64,000 bases of DNA from Stutzerimonas nitrititolerans (GCF_003696285.1 NZ_RFFL01000006.1:62001-126000); one strand, 5' to 3'. Counted from the stretch's first letter, positions 24,560 to 34,174 are shown. The notes: generated by a model from the sequence alone, not told the origin. Program-made: numbers and translations.

Positions 24560-26263
24560 TTAGTCCTTTGTCACCCGGTTGACTTCTTCCAGGCTGGTCA
24601 CGCCCTGCATGGCCTTGATCAGCGCCGAAGTCCGCAAGTCGTTGAAGCCATCCTTGCGCATCTGGGTGGAGATATCGATTGAGTTGCCGTCCTCCATGAT
24701 AATCCGGGCCAATGCTGGCGTGTTTTTAACCACTTCATAAATACCAACACGCCCCTTGTAACCGCCCACACAGTTTTCACAACCTACAGGTCCGTATATC
24801 TTGAAAGTACCGATGCTTTCCTCGGGGAAGCCTTCCTTGAGCAACGCATCGCGCGGCACCTCGATTTCCTTCTTGCAGCTCGAGCACAGCTTGCGCGCCA
24901 GGCGCTGGGCGATAATCAGGTTCACCGACGTGGCGATATTGAATGCAGCCACACCCATGTTGCGCAGGCGGGTGAGGGTTTCCGCGGCGCTGTTGGTGTG
25001 CAGAGTGGACATCACCATATGCCCTGTCTGCGCCGCCTTGATGGCGATCTCGGCCGTTTCCAGGTCACGAATCTCGCCCACCATGATCACGTCCGGATCC
25101 TGGCGCAGGAAGGCGCGCAGCGCCTGGGCAAAGTCCATACCCTGGCGCGGATTGACGTTGACCTGGTTGATGCCCTCCAGGTTAATTTCCACCGGATCCT
25201 CGGCGGTCGAGATGTTCACGTCCACCGTATTGAGGATGTTCAGACCGGTGTACAGCGAAACCGTCTTACCCGAACCGGTCGGCCCGGTGACCAGAATCAT
25301 GCCCTGGGGCTGCTTGAGCGCATCCATATACAGCTGCTTCTGCGACTCCTCATAGCCCAGGGCATCAATGCCCATTTGCGCACTAGAGGGATCGAGAATC
25401 CGCATCACGATCTTTTCGCCCCACAGCGTCGGCAGGGTGTTCACGCGAAAGTCGATGGCCTTGGTCTTGGAAAGCTTCATCTTGATCCGGCCATCCTGAG
25501 GCTTGCGCCGCTCGGAAATATCCAGCCCGGCCATTACCTTCAACCGCGCGGAAATACGTGGAGCCAGCTGGATCGGCGGCCGCGCCACTTCATGCAGCAC
25601 ACCATCTGTACGCAGGCGCACCCGATAGGCCTTTTCGTAGGGCTCAAAGTGCAGGTCCGACGAGCCACCGCGTATGGCATCGAGCAGCATCTTGTTGACG
25701 AAGCGTACTACTGGGGCGTCATCAGCGGCCTCTCCCTCCTCCCCGCCTTTGACATCATCATTGACGGACTCGACGTCGATACCGTCCAGATCGACGTCGC
25801 CCAGATCCTCCAGCCCGCTCGTACCGCTCTCATAGAGCTTGTCGATGGCAGCACCCAGCTTGTCGTCCTCCACCAGAATCGACTCGATGGTCAGCCCGGT
25901 GCTGAACTGAATATCGGCAATCGACTGGTGGTTGGCCGGATCGGAAATAGCGACATAGAGCTTGGTGCCGCGCTTGACCAGCGGCAGCACCCGATGCTGG
26001 CGCGCCAGCTTTTCACTGACCAGCTCCTTAGGTAGCGAATCTTTGTCTAAGGCGGACAAGTCCAGCAATGCGACCCCGAACTGATCGGAGGCGAGCTCGG
26101 CAACCGCCCGCCCTTTCGCCAGTTTGTTCTGCACCACATAGGTCACCAGGGATAGCTTGTTACGTTGCGCCTGCATCTGGGCCTGCTGTGCAGTCTTCTC
26201 GTCCAGCACCCCGGCCAAGACCATCTGCCGGGCCAGACCCGAAAGGGAAATATGTTCGTTCAT
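24560..26263 (-). CDS. pilB: Type IV pilus extension ATPase PilB
   Basis: The 567-residue protein is a GspE-type hexameric ATPase. An N-terminal MshEN domain (about 5-150) is followed by the catalytic domain with Walker A GPTGSGKT, the Asp box, Walker B VGEIRDLETAEIA and the His box TGHMVMSTLHTN. A zinc-binding CSSC...CENC region follows near the C-terminus. It powers pilus elongation. The ATG at 26263 is chosen to match the family N-terminus; the frame stays open 34 codons further upstream. It diverges from pilA. Confidence 0.97.
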   Translation of the reverse strand: MNEHISLSGLARQMVLAGVLDEKTAQQAQMQAQRNKLSLVTYVVQNKLAKGRAVAELASDQFGVALLDLSALDKDSLPKELVSEKLARQHRVLPLVKRGTKLYVAISDPANHQSIADIQFSTGLTIESILVEDDKLGAAIDKLYESGTSGLEDLGDVDLDGIDVESVNDDVKGGEEGEAADDAPVVRFVNKMLLDAIRGGSSDLHFEPYEKAYRVRLRTDGVLHEVARPPIQLAPRISARLKVMAGLDISERRKPQDGRIKMKLSKTKAIDFRVNTLPTLWGEKIVMRILDPSSAQMGIDALGYEESQKQLYMDALKQPQGMILVTGPTGSGKTVSLYTGLNILNTVDVNISTAEDPVEINLEGINQVNVNPRQGMDFAQALRAFLRQDPDVIMVGEIRDLETAEIAIKAAQTGHMVMSTLHTNSAAETLTRLRNMGVAAFNIATSVNLIIAQRLARKLCSSCKKEIEVPRDALLKEGFPEESIGTFKIYGPVGCENCVGGYKGRVGIYEVVKNTPALARIIMEDGNSIDISTQMRKDGFNDLRTSALIKAMQGVTSLEEVNRVTKD

Positions 26264-26582
26264 GGCGCTCTCGCGGAAATCGAATGCCCGCCTTATAACG
26301 CAGTTAACCGAAGGTTCAAACAACCACACGGCAAAGTGCCGTATTTCGTCACATATCGCCACCACAAGACCACTAAGCTAAAAACCCGGGAGACGGTTAA
26401 CCGTGAAGCAGCCACCGTCAATATCAAAGAACAACCACCCGAGATGCTCTTCCTGACTCCCTCGCCCAGCAAGACAGGACACCCATCACATTATCGATCA
26501 GCAGACGAGCACTAAACGTAAGCTGGCATGCCAACTGCTTTATCTCAGCCAGGCTCGATGCCTAACACTCAAGGAGATTTGA
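26264..26582. other. pilB-pilA divergent intergenic region
   Basis: This 319-base spacer contains no supportable gene. It holds the pilA -24/-12 promoter at 26524-26539 and the pilA ribosome site. PilR activator sites would be expected upstream of 26500. It must also contain the pilB promoter, which I cannot place. It is AT-richer than the surrounding coding DNA. Confidence 0.6.
26524..26539 (+). promoter_or_regulatory. Sigma-54 (-24/-12) promoter of pilA
   Basis: TGGCAT-N5-CTGCT places the invariant GG (26525-26526) and GC (26537-26538) exactly ten bases apart, as sigma-54 requires. It lies 44 bases before the pilA start. P. aeruginosa pilA is known to use RpoN with the PilS/PilR system, and rpoN itself is at 46675-48183. 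Confidence 0.8.
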
Positions 26583-27119
26583 ATGAAAACGCAAATGCAG
26601 AAGGGCTTTACCCTTATTGAATTGATGATCGTAGTTGCGATCATCGGAATTTTGGCAGCGGTGGCGCTGCCGGCGTATCAGGATTACACGATTCGTGCGC
26701 GAGTGACTGAAGGTGTCGGCCTGGCCTCCAGTGCCAAATCGCTGATCGCCGAAAATGCAAATACCGCAGCAGAGTTGACTGCCGTAGCTACCGCTTGGAA
26801 CGCCCAAGCAGGTGACAATGGTGCCGTAAGCAAGTACGTCTCTTCCGTACTGGTTGATGCCGCTACCGGTGAAGTGACCGTTACCTTTAACCAAGATAAC
26901 GTTGGCAACATTCCTGCTGATGCAACGCTGGTTTACACTCCGTATATCCAAACCGGGGATGATGCCGTTCAACTGGCTGCCAACTTTGGTAGCGGCAATA
27001 CTGGCTCTGTCGACTGGGGCTGCGCATCTACTGCCAACCTTGTTTCGGCTGGCCGCGGCCTCGCAACTCTGACTCCGGGCACTCTGCCGGCGCAGTTCGC
27101 CCCGAGCGAATGCCGCTAA
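26583..27119 (+). CDS. pilA: Type IV major pilin PilA
   Basis: The 178-residue prepilin has the class III leader MKTQMQKG cut before F9 by PilD, E13 at mature position 5, and the hydrophobic spine [28 protein letters not shown]147 and C177 form the C-terminal disulfide loop (29 residues between them). The pilin is longer than the P. aeruginosa group I and II pilins. AAGGAG precedes the ATG and a -24/-12 promoter lies upstream. A TfpZ-like accessory gene follows, as in P. aeruginosa groups whose pilins travel with accessory genes. The globular domain is the variable, horizontally exchanged part. Confidence 0.97.
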   Translation: MKTQMQKGFTLIELMIVVAIIGILAAVALPAYQDYTIRARVTEGVGLASSAKSLIAENANTAAELTAVATAWNAQAGDNGAVSKYVSSVLVDAATGEVTVTFNQDNVGNIPADATLVYTPYIQTGDDAVQLAANFGSGNTGSVDWGCASTANLVSAGRGLATLTPGTLPAQFAPSECR

Positions 27120-27173
27120 GCCTTGAGCGGCGGGCGTAATCGCTCAGGTTACGTCCAACTTAGCCGGCATCAA

Positions 27174-27206
27174 CAAAACCCTGCCTCTCGGCGGGGTTTT
27201 GCTTTA
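27174..27206 (+). terminator. Terminator after pilA
   Basis: AAAACCCTGCC pairs with GGCGGGGTTTT across a TCTC loop, 55 bases after the pilA stop. A short T-rich tail follows. It should end most pilA transcripts before the accessory gene. Confidence 0.8.
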
Positions 27207-27330
27207 TAGCGCACGTGCTTCGCCACTCATAATGGATATGACCTAACGCTCAAAACCATCAATTCAATCGAAAAAGTTTTTGCCTGCCAGCGCCCCATCC
27301 AATATCGTCTATTTTTGTATGGAGTTTTCC

Positions 27331-28065
27331 ATGCCTGCCCGCTTCAAGGTATTTTTATTACATCTAGCTGCATCAGTGGCTATCGCATTAATAGCCTTGA
27401 TACTGGTACTCCTCGTATGGTATCCCGCACCACTACACGAAGCACAGAATGTAACTCATATACTCTTGTTGCTATTGATAATAGATGTAATCCTCGGCCC
27501 AGTACTGACCCTTTTGGTGTTCAAGGTTGGCAAGAAAAATCTGTTTATGGATTTGGCTGCAATAGCCTTCCTGCAATTGACAGCGCTGGGATATGGTCTA
27601 TGGACTGTGGCAGAAGGCCGCCCAGCTTGGATCGTCTACAATGTAGATCGTTTCGATGTAGTAACGGTGGCAGACATTGATAACCGACTGCTAGACGAAG
27701 CACCCACGCTATACCGCAATGTCCCTTGGAGTGGACCGCAATGGGTCGGTGCCGTAAGGCCTGACGATCCCGAGCAGCGCAACACTATCCTTTTCGAGGC
27801 GACACTCGGCGGCAACGACATAGCACAGCGTCCCAACCTCTACCGACCCTTAGAGGAAATGACCAATGCCATGCAGCAGCGCGCACGCCCACTTTCATCC
27901 CTGAACGATTTTAACGACCCCGCCACGGTTAACGATGTTCTATACAAGTGGCCAGACGCAGCCGCTTGGGTACCACTGATGGCACGTGCCAAACCAATGG
28001 TAGTGCTGCTTGGCGAGAACAAGAGCGAAGTAATCGCCATCGTCGAACTTGACCCTTGGAAATGA
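27331..28065 (+). CDS. Type IV pilin accessory protein, TfpZ-like
   Basis: The 244-residue protein has about three N-terminal membrane segments (near 6-29, 37-61 and 68-85) and a soluble C-terminal region of about 150 residues. It resembles the TfpZ/TfpY-type accessory proteins that lie just downstream of some P. aeruginosa pilA alleles and affect pilus assembly levels. The ATG at 27331 has GGAG six bases upstream; a start four codons earlier is possible. The gene is AT-richer than nearby core genes, consistent with the pilin locus being exchanged as a cassette. Confidence 0.75.
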   Translation: MPARFKVFLLHLAASVAIALIALILVLLVWYPAPLHEAQNVTHILLLLLIIDVILGPVLTLLVFKVGKKNLFMDLAAIAFLQLTALGYGLWTVAEGRPAWIVYNVDRFDVVTVADIDNRLLDEAPTLYRNVPWSGPQWVGAVRPDDPEQRNTILFEATLGGNDIAQRPNLYRPLEEMTNAMQQRARPLSSLNDFNDPATVNDVLYKWPDAAAWVPLMARAKPMVVLLGENKSEVIAIVELDPWK

Positions 28066-28196
28066 ATCTCTGACCTAGGCAACACTCCTTAGCCAGGGCA
28101 CTCGAATTTACGAATCCACTATCACCCAGCCATCCTCATAGGGTGGATCGCCAAACCTTGCTCGCTTACCAGCCTGGCACCGAGCTAACCATGACC

Positions 28197-28216
28197 GAGA
28201 GCAAGCTCGCTCCTAT
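28197..28216. repeat. Single REP element upstream of ytoQ
   Basis: The sequence GAGAGCAAGCTCGCTCCTAT is a slightly degraded copy of the REP palindrome seen at 22450-22472. It stands alone in the 260-base gap between the pilin accessory gene and ytoQ. The same gap contains a fragment of the other repeat family (TAGGGTGGAT at about 28139) and no gene or tRNA that I can see. Confidence 0.7.
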
Positions 28217-28325
28217 GATCGGTGTGTTTTCACCGCATCTTCTGGCCCACACCTATGCCGCTGGGCTAGCATCGATCCTTCTTTGCCAAAGAGGCAACGC
28301 AGACACCCCAACATCAGGAGGATTC

Positions 28326-28766
28326 ATGAGCTTTACCGTTTACCTGTCCGGCGAGATTCATACCGACTGGCGCGACGAGATCAAGCGTGGCGCTGAGGAC
28401 GCCGGGCTGGACGTGGTTTTCACTTCTGCCGTTACGGACCATGACGCCAGCGACGCCGCCGGCGACTGCCTCGGCGCAGAGCCGAATGCATTCTGGCGCG
28501 ACCACAAGTCATCCAAGGTCAATGCGATTCGTACCAAGACGCTGATTCAACAGGCCGATCTGGTGGTGGTGCGCTTTGGCGACAAGTACAAGCAATGGAA
28601 CGCGGCATTCGATGCCGGCTATTGCGCCGCACTGGACAAGCCCTACGTCACTCTGCATGGCGAAGACATCGTGCACCCACTGAAGGAAGTCGACGCAGCC
28701 GCCATGGCCTGGGCGACCACTATCGAGCAGGTGGTGGAGATTCTGAAGTATGTGCTGCGCGACTGA
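28326..28766 (+). CDS. YtoQ family protein
   Basis: The 146-residue protein opens SFTVYLSGEIHTDWRDEI and keeps the family length and its central blocks (FTSAVTDHDASDAAGD, RTKTLIQQADLVVVRFG, QWNAAFDAGYCAAL). The fold resembles nucleoside 2-deoxyribosyltransferase-like proteins, but no reaction has been established that I know of. The ATG at 28326 has AGGAGG upstream; the longer open frame before it crosses a REP element and is not coding. Confidence 0.85.
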   Translation: MSFTVYLSGEIHTDWRDEIKRGAEDAGLDVVFTSAVTDHDASDAAGDCLGAEPNAFWRDHKSSKVNAIRTKTLIQQADLVVVRFGDKYKQWNAAFDAGYCAALDKPYVTLHGEDIVHPLKEVDAAAMAWATTIEQVVEILKYVLRD

Positions 28767-28802
28767 AGAAAGGGTCAGCTGCGCCGACGGACTTACAGTC
28801 TA

Positions 28803-28873
28803 TTCGCCGCGAGGGCGCGGCTCCCACGAAAACGACGCGGCGATTGACCTCGCGGGAGCGCCCCGGCGCGAAG
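28803..28873. repeat. Convergent pair of GC-rich REP-like palindromes
   Basis: TTCGCCGCGAGGGCGCGGCT followed by CCCAC (from 28803) and, reversed, CTCGCGGGAGCGCCCCGGCG followed by CGAA (to 28873) are two copies of a REP variant found in Pseudomonas. They are distinct from the GAGCAAGCTCGC type elsewhere in the window. They lie between the convergent ytoQ and cysNC genes. Confidence 0.6.
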
Positions 28874-28918
28874 CTTGAACTCACGCACGCGGCTTGCGAG
28901 CGGAGCGACTCCAGAAAG

Positions 28919-28950
28919 CGAAACGCCCTGCAACTGCAGGGCGTTTCGTT
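28919..28950. terminator. Terminator between ytoQ and cysNC
   Basis: CGAAACGCCCTGCA and TGCAGGGCGTTTCG form a perfect 14-bp inverted repeat with a two-base centre (28919-28948). Short T-containing tails follow on both sides. It sits 13 bases beyond the cysNC stop, so it mainly serves the cysD-cysNC transcript. Confidence 0.75.
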
Positions 28951-28962
28951 CTCACCTCAGCG

Positions 28963-30861
28963 TCAGATCGCCTCACGCTGACGAAGCAGATCGATCACCT
29001 GCTTGACGCCATCGGCCACGCTCACGGATTCGGTATCGATCACCAGATCCGCATTGCCCGGCACGTCGTAGGGGAAGGATTCGCCGGGAATATTGTCGCC
29101 ACCGGCGGCGTACAGACCCTGCGGATCACGTTGCTGGCAGGTCAGCGGCGACGCCTGGACGTACACCGTGATCAGACGTTCGGCGCCTACCAGTGCTCTG
29201 GCCTGCTCACGGCCTTCGGCGTCCGGCGCGACGAAGGCCGCCAGGGTAATCAGGCCGGCTTCGTTGAACTGCTTGGCTACCTGCGCGGCGCGGCGCCAGT
29301 TCTCGGTGCGGCCGGCGCGGTCCTGCGGCAGGCCCTTGTTCAGGTCGTGGCGCAGGTTCTGGCCATCCAGCACGTAGACCGCACGCCCCATGTCGAACAG
29401 CTTGCGCTCGACTCCGTAGGCCAGCGTGCTCTTGCCGGCGCCCGACAAGCCGGTGAACAGCACGGTGGCCGGCTGCTGGCCGAAGCGTGCCGCGCGCTCT
29501 TCGGTAGCCACGTGAGCCAACGCGCCGTGATGGCTGCCGGAACCCTGGACGACCGGATCGGCGATGATCATGCCCGCACCGACGGTACCGTTGGTGAGCC
29601 GGTCGATGACGATGAAGGCACCGGTGGTGCGGTTCTGCGCATAACCGTCCAGCGCGATGGACGCATCCAGGCTGACCCGGACCTTGCCGATCTCGTTGAG
29701 CTGGAGGCTGCTCGCGGGGCCTTGCTCCAGGGTATTCACGTCCACCGTGTGGGCGATGCTGGCGATGGAGCCCGGCACGTAGCTGGTGGCGCGCTTGATG
29801 TCGTATTTCTTGCCCGGCAGCATCGGCTCTTCGCCCATCCACACCAGCATGGCGTCGAAGCTGTCGGCGATGCGCGGCAGGTTGTCGGCATGCACCAGCA
29901 TGTCGCCACGGGATACGTCGATCTCGTCTTCCAGCGTCAAAGTGATTGCCTCGCCCGGCGTGGCCTGCTCCAGCTCGCCGTCGTAGGTGACGATGGACTT
30001 GATCCGGCTGGTCTTGCCCGACGGCAATACCGTGACTTCATCGCCCTTGCGCACAATGCCGCTGGCCAGGGTACCGGCGAAGCCACGGAAATTCAGGTTC
30101 GGCCGGTTGACGTACTGCACCGGGAAGCGCAGGTCGTCGAAGTTGCGGTCGCCGGCAATCTCGACGCTTTCGAGGATTTCCATCAGCGACTGGCCTTCGT
30201 ACCAGTCCGCCCGCTCGCTCTTGTTGACGACGTTGTCGCCCTTGAGTGCGGACATGGGCACGAAATGCAGCGAAGTCGGCTTGAGGCCGATGCGCTCGGC
30301 AAAGGACAGGTAGTCGGCCTTGATGCGCTCGAACACGCTCTGATCGAAGTCCATCAGGTCCATCTTGTTGATGGCTACGACGATGTGCTTGATGCCCAGC
30401 AAGGAGGCGATGAAGCTGTGGCGGCGGGTCTGGGTCTGCACGCCGTAGCGGGCATCGACGAGGATGATCGCCAGATCGCAGGTCGAGGCGCCGGTCGCCA
30501 TGTTCCGGGTGTACTGCTCATGGCCGGGGGTGTCGGCGATGATGAACTTGCGCTTGGCGGTGCTGAAGTAGCGGTAGGCCACGTCGATGGTGATGCCCTG
30601 CTCGCGCTCGGCCTGCAGGCCATCGACCAGCAGCGCCAGGTCCACGTCATCGCCGGTGGTGCCGACCTTCTTCGAGTCGCGGGTGATGGCTTCCAGGTGA
30701 TCCTCGTAGATCATCTTGGAGTCGTGCAGCAGGCGGCCGATCAGCGTGCTCTTGCCGTCGTCGACGTTGCCGCAGGTGAGGAAGCGCAGCAATTCCTTGC
30801 GCTCGTGCTGGGCCAGGTACGCGAGGATGTCCTCGCTGATCAGATCGGATTGATGAGACAT
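28963..30861 (-). CDS. cysNC: Bifunctional sulfate adenylyltransferase subunit 1 / adenylylsulfate kinase CysNC
   Basis: The 632-residue fusion has an N-terminal CysN GTPase ([14 protein letters not shown] near residue 31, [16 protein letters not shown], then EF-Tu-like beta barrels). The C-terminal CysC APS kinase starts near residue 460 with the P-loop [12 protein letters not shown]. CysN with CysD makes APS from ATP and sulfate, driven by GTP; CysC phosphorylates it to PAPS. The ATG at 30861 is 13 bases downstream of cysD and matches the usual 633-residue length in Pseudomonas. Confidence 0.96.
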   Translation of the reverse strand: MSHQSDLISEDILAYLAQHERKELLRFLTCGNVDDGKSTLIGRLLHDSKMIYEDHLEAITRDSKKVGTTGDDVDLALLVDGLQAEREQGITIDVAYRYFSTAKRKFIIADTPGHEQYTRNMATGASTCDLAIILVDARYGVQTQTRRHSFIASLLGIKHIVVAINKMDLMDFDQSVFERIKADYLSFAERIGLKPTSLHFVPMSALKGDNVVNKSERADWYEGQSLMEILESVEIAGDRNFDDLRFPVQYVNRPNLNFRGFAGTLASGIVRKGDEVTVLPSGKTSRIKSIVTYDGELEQATPGEAITLTLEDEIDVSRGDMLVHADNLPRIADSFDAMLVWMGEEPMLPGKKYDIKRATSYVPGSIASIAHTVDVNTLEQGPASSLQLNEIGKVRVSLDASIALDGYAQNRTTGAFIVIDRLTNGTVGAGMIIADPVVQGSGSHHGALAHVATEERAARFGQQPATVLFTGLSGAGKSTLAYGVERKLFDMGRAVYVLDGQNLRHDLNKGLPQDRAGRTENWRRAAQVAKQFNEAGLITLAAFVAPDAEGREQARALVGAERLITVYVQASPLTCQQRDPQGLYAAGGDNIPGESFPYDVPGNADLVIDTESVSVADGVKQVIDLLRQREAI

Positions 30862-30874
30862 GGTGCGGAATCCC

Positions 30875-31792
30875 TTAGAAGTAGCCCTGGCGTTTCTTTT
30901 CTTCCATCGACCCGGCGCCATCATGGTCGATGACGCGGCCCTGGCGTTCGGAGGTGCGGGTCAGGAGCATTTCCTGGATGATTTCCGGCAGCGTCGCGGC
31001 GGTGGATTCCACGGCACCGGTCAGCGGGTAGCAGCCGAGGGTGCGGAAGCGGACCATGCGCTTTTCGATGCGTGCCTTTTCTTCGTCGGTAAGGTGCTCG
31101 AGGATGCGCTCGTCGTCGATCATGATCAGCGTGCCGTTCTTCTCGATCACCTCACGCTCGGCGGCGAAGTACAGCGGTACGATCGGGATCTGCTCCAGAT
31201 AGATGTACTGCCAGATGTCGAGCTCGGTCCAGTTGGACAGCGGGAACACTCGGATCGACTCGCCCTTCTTGACCTTGCCGTTATAGACATTCCACAGCTC
31301 GGGACGCTGATTCTTCGGGTCCCAGCGATGCTTGGCGTCGCGGAAGGAATAGACGCGCTCCTTGGCCCGCGACTTCTCTTCGTCGCGGCGCGCACCACCG
31401 AAGGCGGCATCGAAGCCGTGCTTGTCCAGCGCCTGCTTGAGACCTTCGGTCTTCATGATGTCGGTGTGCTTGGCGCTGCCATGGGTGAAGGGGTTGATGT
31501 CCTGGGCGACGCCATCGGGGTTCACGTGGGTGATCAGGTCCAGATCCATCTCGGCAACCATCTTGTCGCGGAAGCGGTACATCTCTTGGAATTTCCAGCG
31601 CGTGTCCACGTGCATCACCGGGAACGGCAGCTTGCCGGGGTAGAACGCCTTGCGCGCCAGATGCAGCATCACGGCCGAATCCTTGCCGATGGAATACAGC
31701 ATCACCGGGTTGTCGAACTCGGCGGCCACCTCGCGGATGATGTGGATGCTTTCCGCCTCCAGCTCTTTCAGATGCGTCAGTTTGTCGACCAT
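30875..31792 (-). CDS. cysD: Sulfate adenylyltransferase subunit 2
   Basis: The 305-residue protein is an ATP-pyrophosphatase-fold enzyme with the PP-loop [12 protein letters not shown] (about 34-45), plus [20 protein letters not shown] and the [10 protein letters not shown] block. It adenylates sulfate with CysN. It is the first gene of cysD-cysNC. A TAGAAT box on the minus strand (31863-31868) could be the -10 of a CysB-activated promoter; the -35 is weak, as expected for an activator-dependent gene. Confidence 0.96.
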   Translation of the reverse strand: MVDKLTHLKELEAESIHIIREVAAEFDNPVMLYSIGKDSAVMLHLARKAFYPGKLPFPVMHVDTRWKFQEMYRFRDKMVAEMDLDLITHVNPDGVAQDINPFTHGSAKHTDIMKTEGLKQALDKHGFDAAFGGARRDEEKSRAKERVYSFRDAKHRWDPKNQRPELWNVYNGKVKKGESIRVFPLSNWTELDIWQYIYLEQIPIVPLYFAAEREVIEKNGTLIMIDDERILEHLTDEEKARIEKRMVRFRTLGCYPLTGAVESTAATLPEIIQEMLLTRTSERQGRVIDHDGAGSMEEKKRQGYF

Positions 31793-31938
31793 GGCTACTC
31801 ACGAATATGCAGATGGACGGCCGGCAGGCCTTGAAGAGGGCGCAACTTTAGCACGACGACCGATTCTAATCAGGCCGCTGCTTAGAACGAAATTGACTAG
31901 ATTTATGCCCCGGCGAATGTGCGAAGCGCCCTCTATCT

Positions 31939-32001
31939 GTAGGAGCGAGCCTGCTCGCGATCACCGCTGCGGAGATGGATCGCCAGCAAGCTGACTCCTA
32001 C
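31939..32001. repeat. Convergent REP pair upstream of cysD
   Basis: GTAGGAGCGAGCCTGCTCGC (31939 onward) and, reversed, GCCAGCAAGCTGACTCCTAC (to 32001) flank a 15-base spacer. This is the paired arrangement that RAYT-type systems mobilise. It lies between the nif3-like gene and the cysD promoter. Confidence 0.8.
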
Positions 32002-32053
32002 GAGAATGCGTACGTGGGGCCACTCGGGGAGCGGAAACGAGCCATGCCCGCCC

Positions 32054-32812
32054 CTAGGCCGGATTGGGGCAATCGATGAACAGGTGTTCGATCGCGAAGC
32101 GCCGCGCCAGGTACTCGCCCAGCGCCTGGACACCATAACGCTCGGTGGCGTGATGGCCGGCCGCGAAGAAGCTCAGGCCATTCTCTCGCGCGCTGTGCAC
32201 CGTTGGCTCGGAGATTTCGCCGGTCAGGTAGGCATCCACGCCCGCGGCTATCGCCTGGTCGATGTAGCCCTGGGCCCCGCCCGTGCACCAGCCCACGCGA
32301 CGAATCGGGCCGTTCCCTTCGATCATCAGCGGCTCGCGGTCCAGTTTCTCATGCACCAGGCGCATGAAGTCCACCGGTGCCAGCGGCGTTTCCAGCGAGC
32401 CGACAAGGCCCACCGATCTGGGGTTGTCCGGCTCCAGCGGCCCTTCGATGGTCAGGCCGAGCAGCCGCGCCAACTGCACGTTGTTACCCACTTCGTCGTG
32501 CACGTCGAGTGGCAGGTGATAGGCGAGCAGGCTGATGTCGTGATTCAACAGGGTTTTCAGCCTGCGTTGCTTCATCCCGACAACGCGCGGATCCTCGTTC
32601 TTCCAGAAGTAACCGTGATGCACCAGCACCACATCCGCCTCGGCCGCCACCGCCGCATCGAGCAGGGCCTGGCTGGCGGTCACGCCACTGACGATGCGCC
32701 GCACCTGCGGTCGCCCCTCGACCTGCAAGCCGTTGGGACAGTAGTCGGCGATCTTCGCCACGTTCAGATAACGGTCGGTCTCCTCGACCAGGGTGGTGAG
32801 CGCTATGGCCAT
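32054..32812 (-). CDS. Nif3-like dinuclear metal-centre hexameric protein
   Basis: The 252-residue protein belongs to the Nif3/YbgI (DUF34) family. It has the metal-binding blocks VLVHHGYFW (near 63-71), LLAYHLPLDVH and the late GHHATERYG and E residues. These proteins form toroidal hexamers with two metals per subunit; suggested roles include GTP cyclohydrolase-like or metallochaperone activity, not settled. The ATG at 32812 has AGGAG six bases upstream. It is divergent from algW, as in P. aeruginosa. Confidence 0.9.
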   Translation of the reverse strand: MAIALTTLVEETDRYLNVAKIADYCPNGLQVEGRPQVRRIVSGVTASQALLDAAVAAEADVVLVHHGYFWKNEDPRVVGMKQRRLKTLLNHDISLLAYHLPLDVHDEVGNNVQLARLLGLTIEGPLEPDNPRSVGLVGSLETPLAPVDFMRLVHEKLDREPLMIEGNGPIRRVGWCTGGAQGYIDQAIAAGVDAYLTGEISEPTVHSARENGLSFFAAGHHATERYGVQALGEYLARRFAIEHLFIDCPNPA

Positions 32813-32906
32813 GGAACAGCTCCTGAAGTCGGTGTGGTATCGCCGCGGCCGAGATGCACGCTGAAGATACGAACGATGAGCAAGCTGCATTTCGCCGCCA
32901 GCTTCG

Positions 32907-32912
32907 TATAAT
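32907..32912 (+). promoter_or_regulatory. Candidate -10 box for algW
   Basis: A perfect TATAAT lies 57 bases before the algW start in the nif3-algW divergent gap. No convincing -35 sits 16-18 bases upstream, so this is a candidate only. Confidence 0.4.
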
Positions 32913-32968
32913 GCCGCCACCTTAAAGGGGGCACTCGACCCCCGCAACCTGCCCGGATTGCATATTCG

Positions 32969-34126
32969 ATGATCCACGCCCTGCGTTATCTCGGCTGGCC
33001 GTTACTGGTAGGCCTGCTCGTCGCCCTGCTGATCATCCAGCGCTACCCCCACTGGGTGGGGCTGGAGAACAAGCCCGAATACACACTGCAGCAGGCGCCG
33101 CTACCCACAGGGCCGCAGCAGGGACCTTATTCCTATGCCACCGCGGTGAGCGGAGCCGCGCCGGCAGTGGCCAACCTCTACACCACCAAGGTCATCGACA
33201 AGCCCCAGCAACCACTGGCCAAAGACGACCCGCTGTTCCAGCGCTTCTTCGGCGATAGCCTTCCACGCCAGCGGCGCATGGAATCGAGCCTCGGCTCGGC
33301 GGTGATCATGAGTCCCGAAGGCTACCTGCTGACCAACAACCATGTGACGGCCAATGCCGAGCAGATCGTGGTGGCGCTCAGGGATGGCCGGGAAACCCTG
33401 GCGCGCGTAATCGGCAGCGATCCGGAAACGGACCTGGCGGTGCTGAAGATCGATCTCACGGATCTGCCGGTGATAACCCTGGGCCGCTCAGACAGCATTC
33501 GTGTCGGCGATGTCACCCTGGCGATCGGCAACCCGTTCGGGGTGGGCCAGACGGTGACCATGGGCATCATCAGCGCCACAGGGCGCAACCAGCTGGGGCT
33601 CAATACCTACGAGGACTTCATCCAGACCGACGCGGCGATCAATCGCGGCAACTCGGGTGGCGCACTGGTGGATGCCACCGGACACCTGATCGGCATCAAT
33701 ACGGCGATCATTTCCGAGTCCGGCGGTTCCCAGGGCATCGGCTTCGCGATTCCGGTGAAACTGGCGATGGAGGTGATGAAGGCGATCATCGAACACGGCC
33801 AGGTGATTCGCGGCTGGCTGGGTGTCGAGGTCCAGTCTTTGACGCAGGAATTGGCCGAATCCTTCGGCCAGGCAGGTCGACCGGGCATCGTGGTGGCCGG
33901 CGTTTATCGCGACGGCCCTGCGGAGCGGGCCGGCCTACGTCCTGGCGACCTGATTCTCAGCATCGACGGAATACAATCGAGCAACGGCCGCAACTCGATG
34001 AACCAGGTCGCCCGCACGCGCCCCGGTGACAAGATCGACATCGACATCCTGCGCAACGGCAAGCCGCTGACGCTGACCGCCGAGGTGGGGATGCGGCCGC
34101 CGGTGGAGAATCGTCCGAACAAGTGA
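32969..34126 (+). CDS. algW: Periplasmic stress-sensing serine protease AlgW (DegS family)
   Basis: The 385-residue protein has one N-terminal membrane anchor (about 10-24), a trypsin-like domain with triad H125 (TNNHV), D155 (ETDLAVLK) and S229 (GNSGGAL), and a single PDZ domain (about 275-375). One PDZ and an anchor make it DegS-like, not MucD-like. In P. aeruginosa AlgW senses misfolded porin C-termini and starts cleavage of MucA, releasing AlgU. A hairpin overlapping the stop codon separates it from convergent hisC. Confidence 0.95.
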   Translation: MIHALRYLGWPLLVGLLVALLIIQRYPHWVGLENKPEYTLQQAPLPTGPQQGPYSYATAVSGAAPAVANLYTTKVIDKPQQPLAKDDPLFQRFFGDSLPRQRRMESSLGSAVIMSPEGYLLTNNHVTANAEQIVVALRDGRETLARVIGSDPETDLAVLKIDLTDLPVITLGRSDSIRVGDVTLAIGNPFGVGQTVTMGIISATGRNQLGLNTYEDFIQTDAAINRGNSGGALVDATGHLIGINTAIISESGGSQGIGFAIPVKLAMEVMKAIIEHGQVIRGWLGVEVQSLTQELAESFGQAGRPGIVVAGVYRDGPAERAGLRPGDLILSIDGIQSSNGRNSMNQVARTRPGDKIDIDILRNGKPLTLTAEVGMRPPVENRPNK

Positions 34127-34150
34127 AGGCTGGAGGTTATCCAGCCTTTT
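34126..34150 (+). terminator. Terminator after algW
   Basis: AAGGCTGG and CCAGCCTT pair across a seven-base loop, followed by TT. The stem begins at the last base of the algW stop codon. It lies in the convergent algW-hisC gap; the T tail is short. Confidence 0.65.
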
Positions 34151-34174
34151 CGAGGTCTATCGGCGCTCGACGTA

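Noticed and set aside
28066..28325. A tRNA-Thr expected after pilA in P. aeruginosa
   Set aside because: I looked for acceptor-stem and T-loop (GTTCGAATC-like) sequences and found none in this gap.
28894..30933. A 679-codon plus-strand open frame opposite cysNC
   Set aside because: cysNC on the other strand has full motif support; the long frame is a by-product of high G+C codon bias.
31939..32001. REP pair as a CRISPR-like repeat array
   Set aside because: Only two inverted copies with a 15-base spacer, no regular direct repeats and no cas genes.
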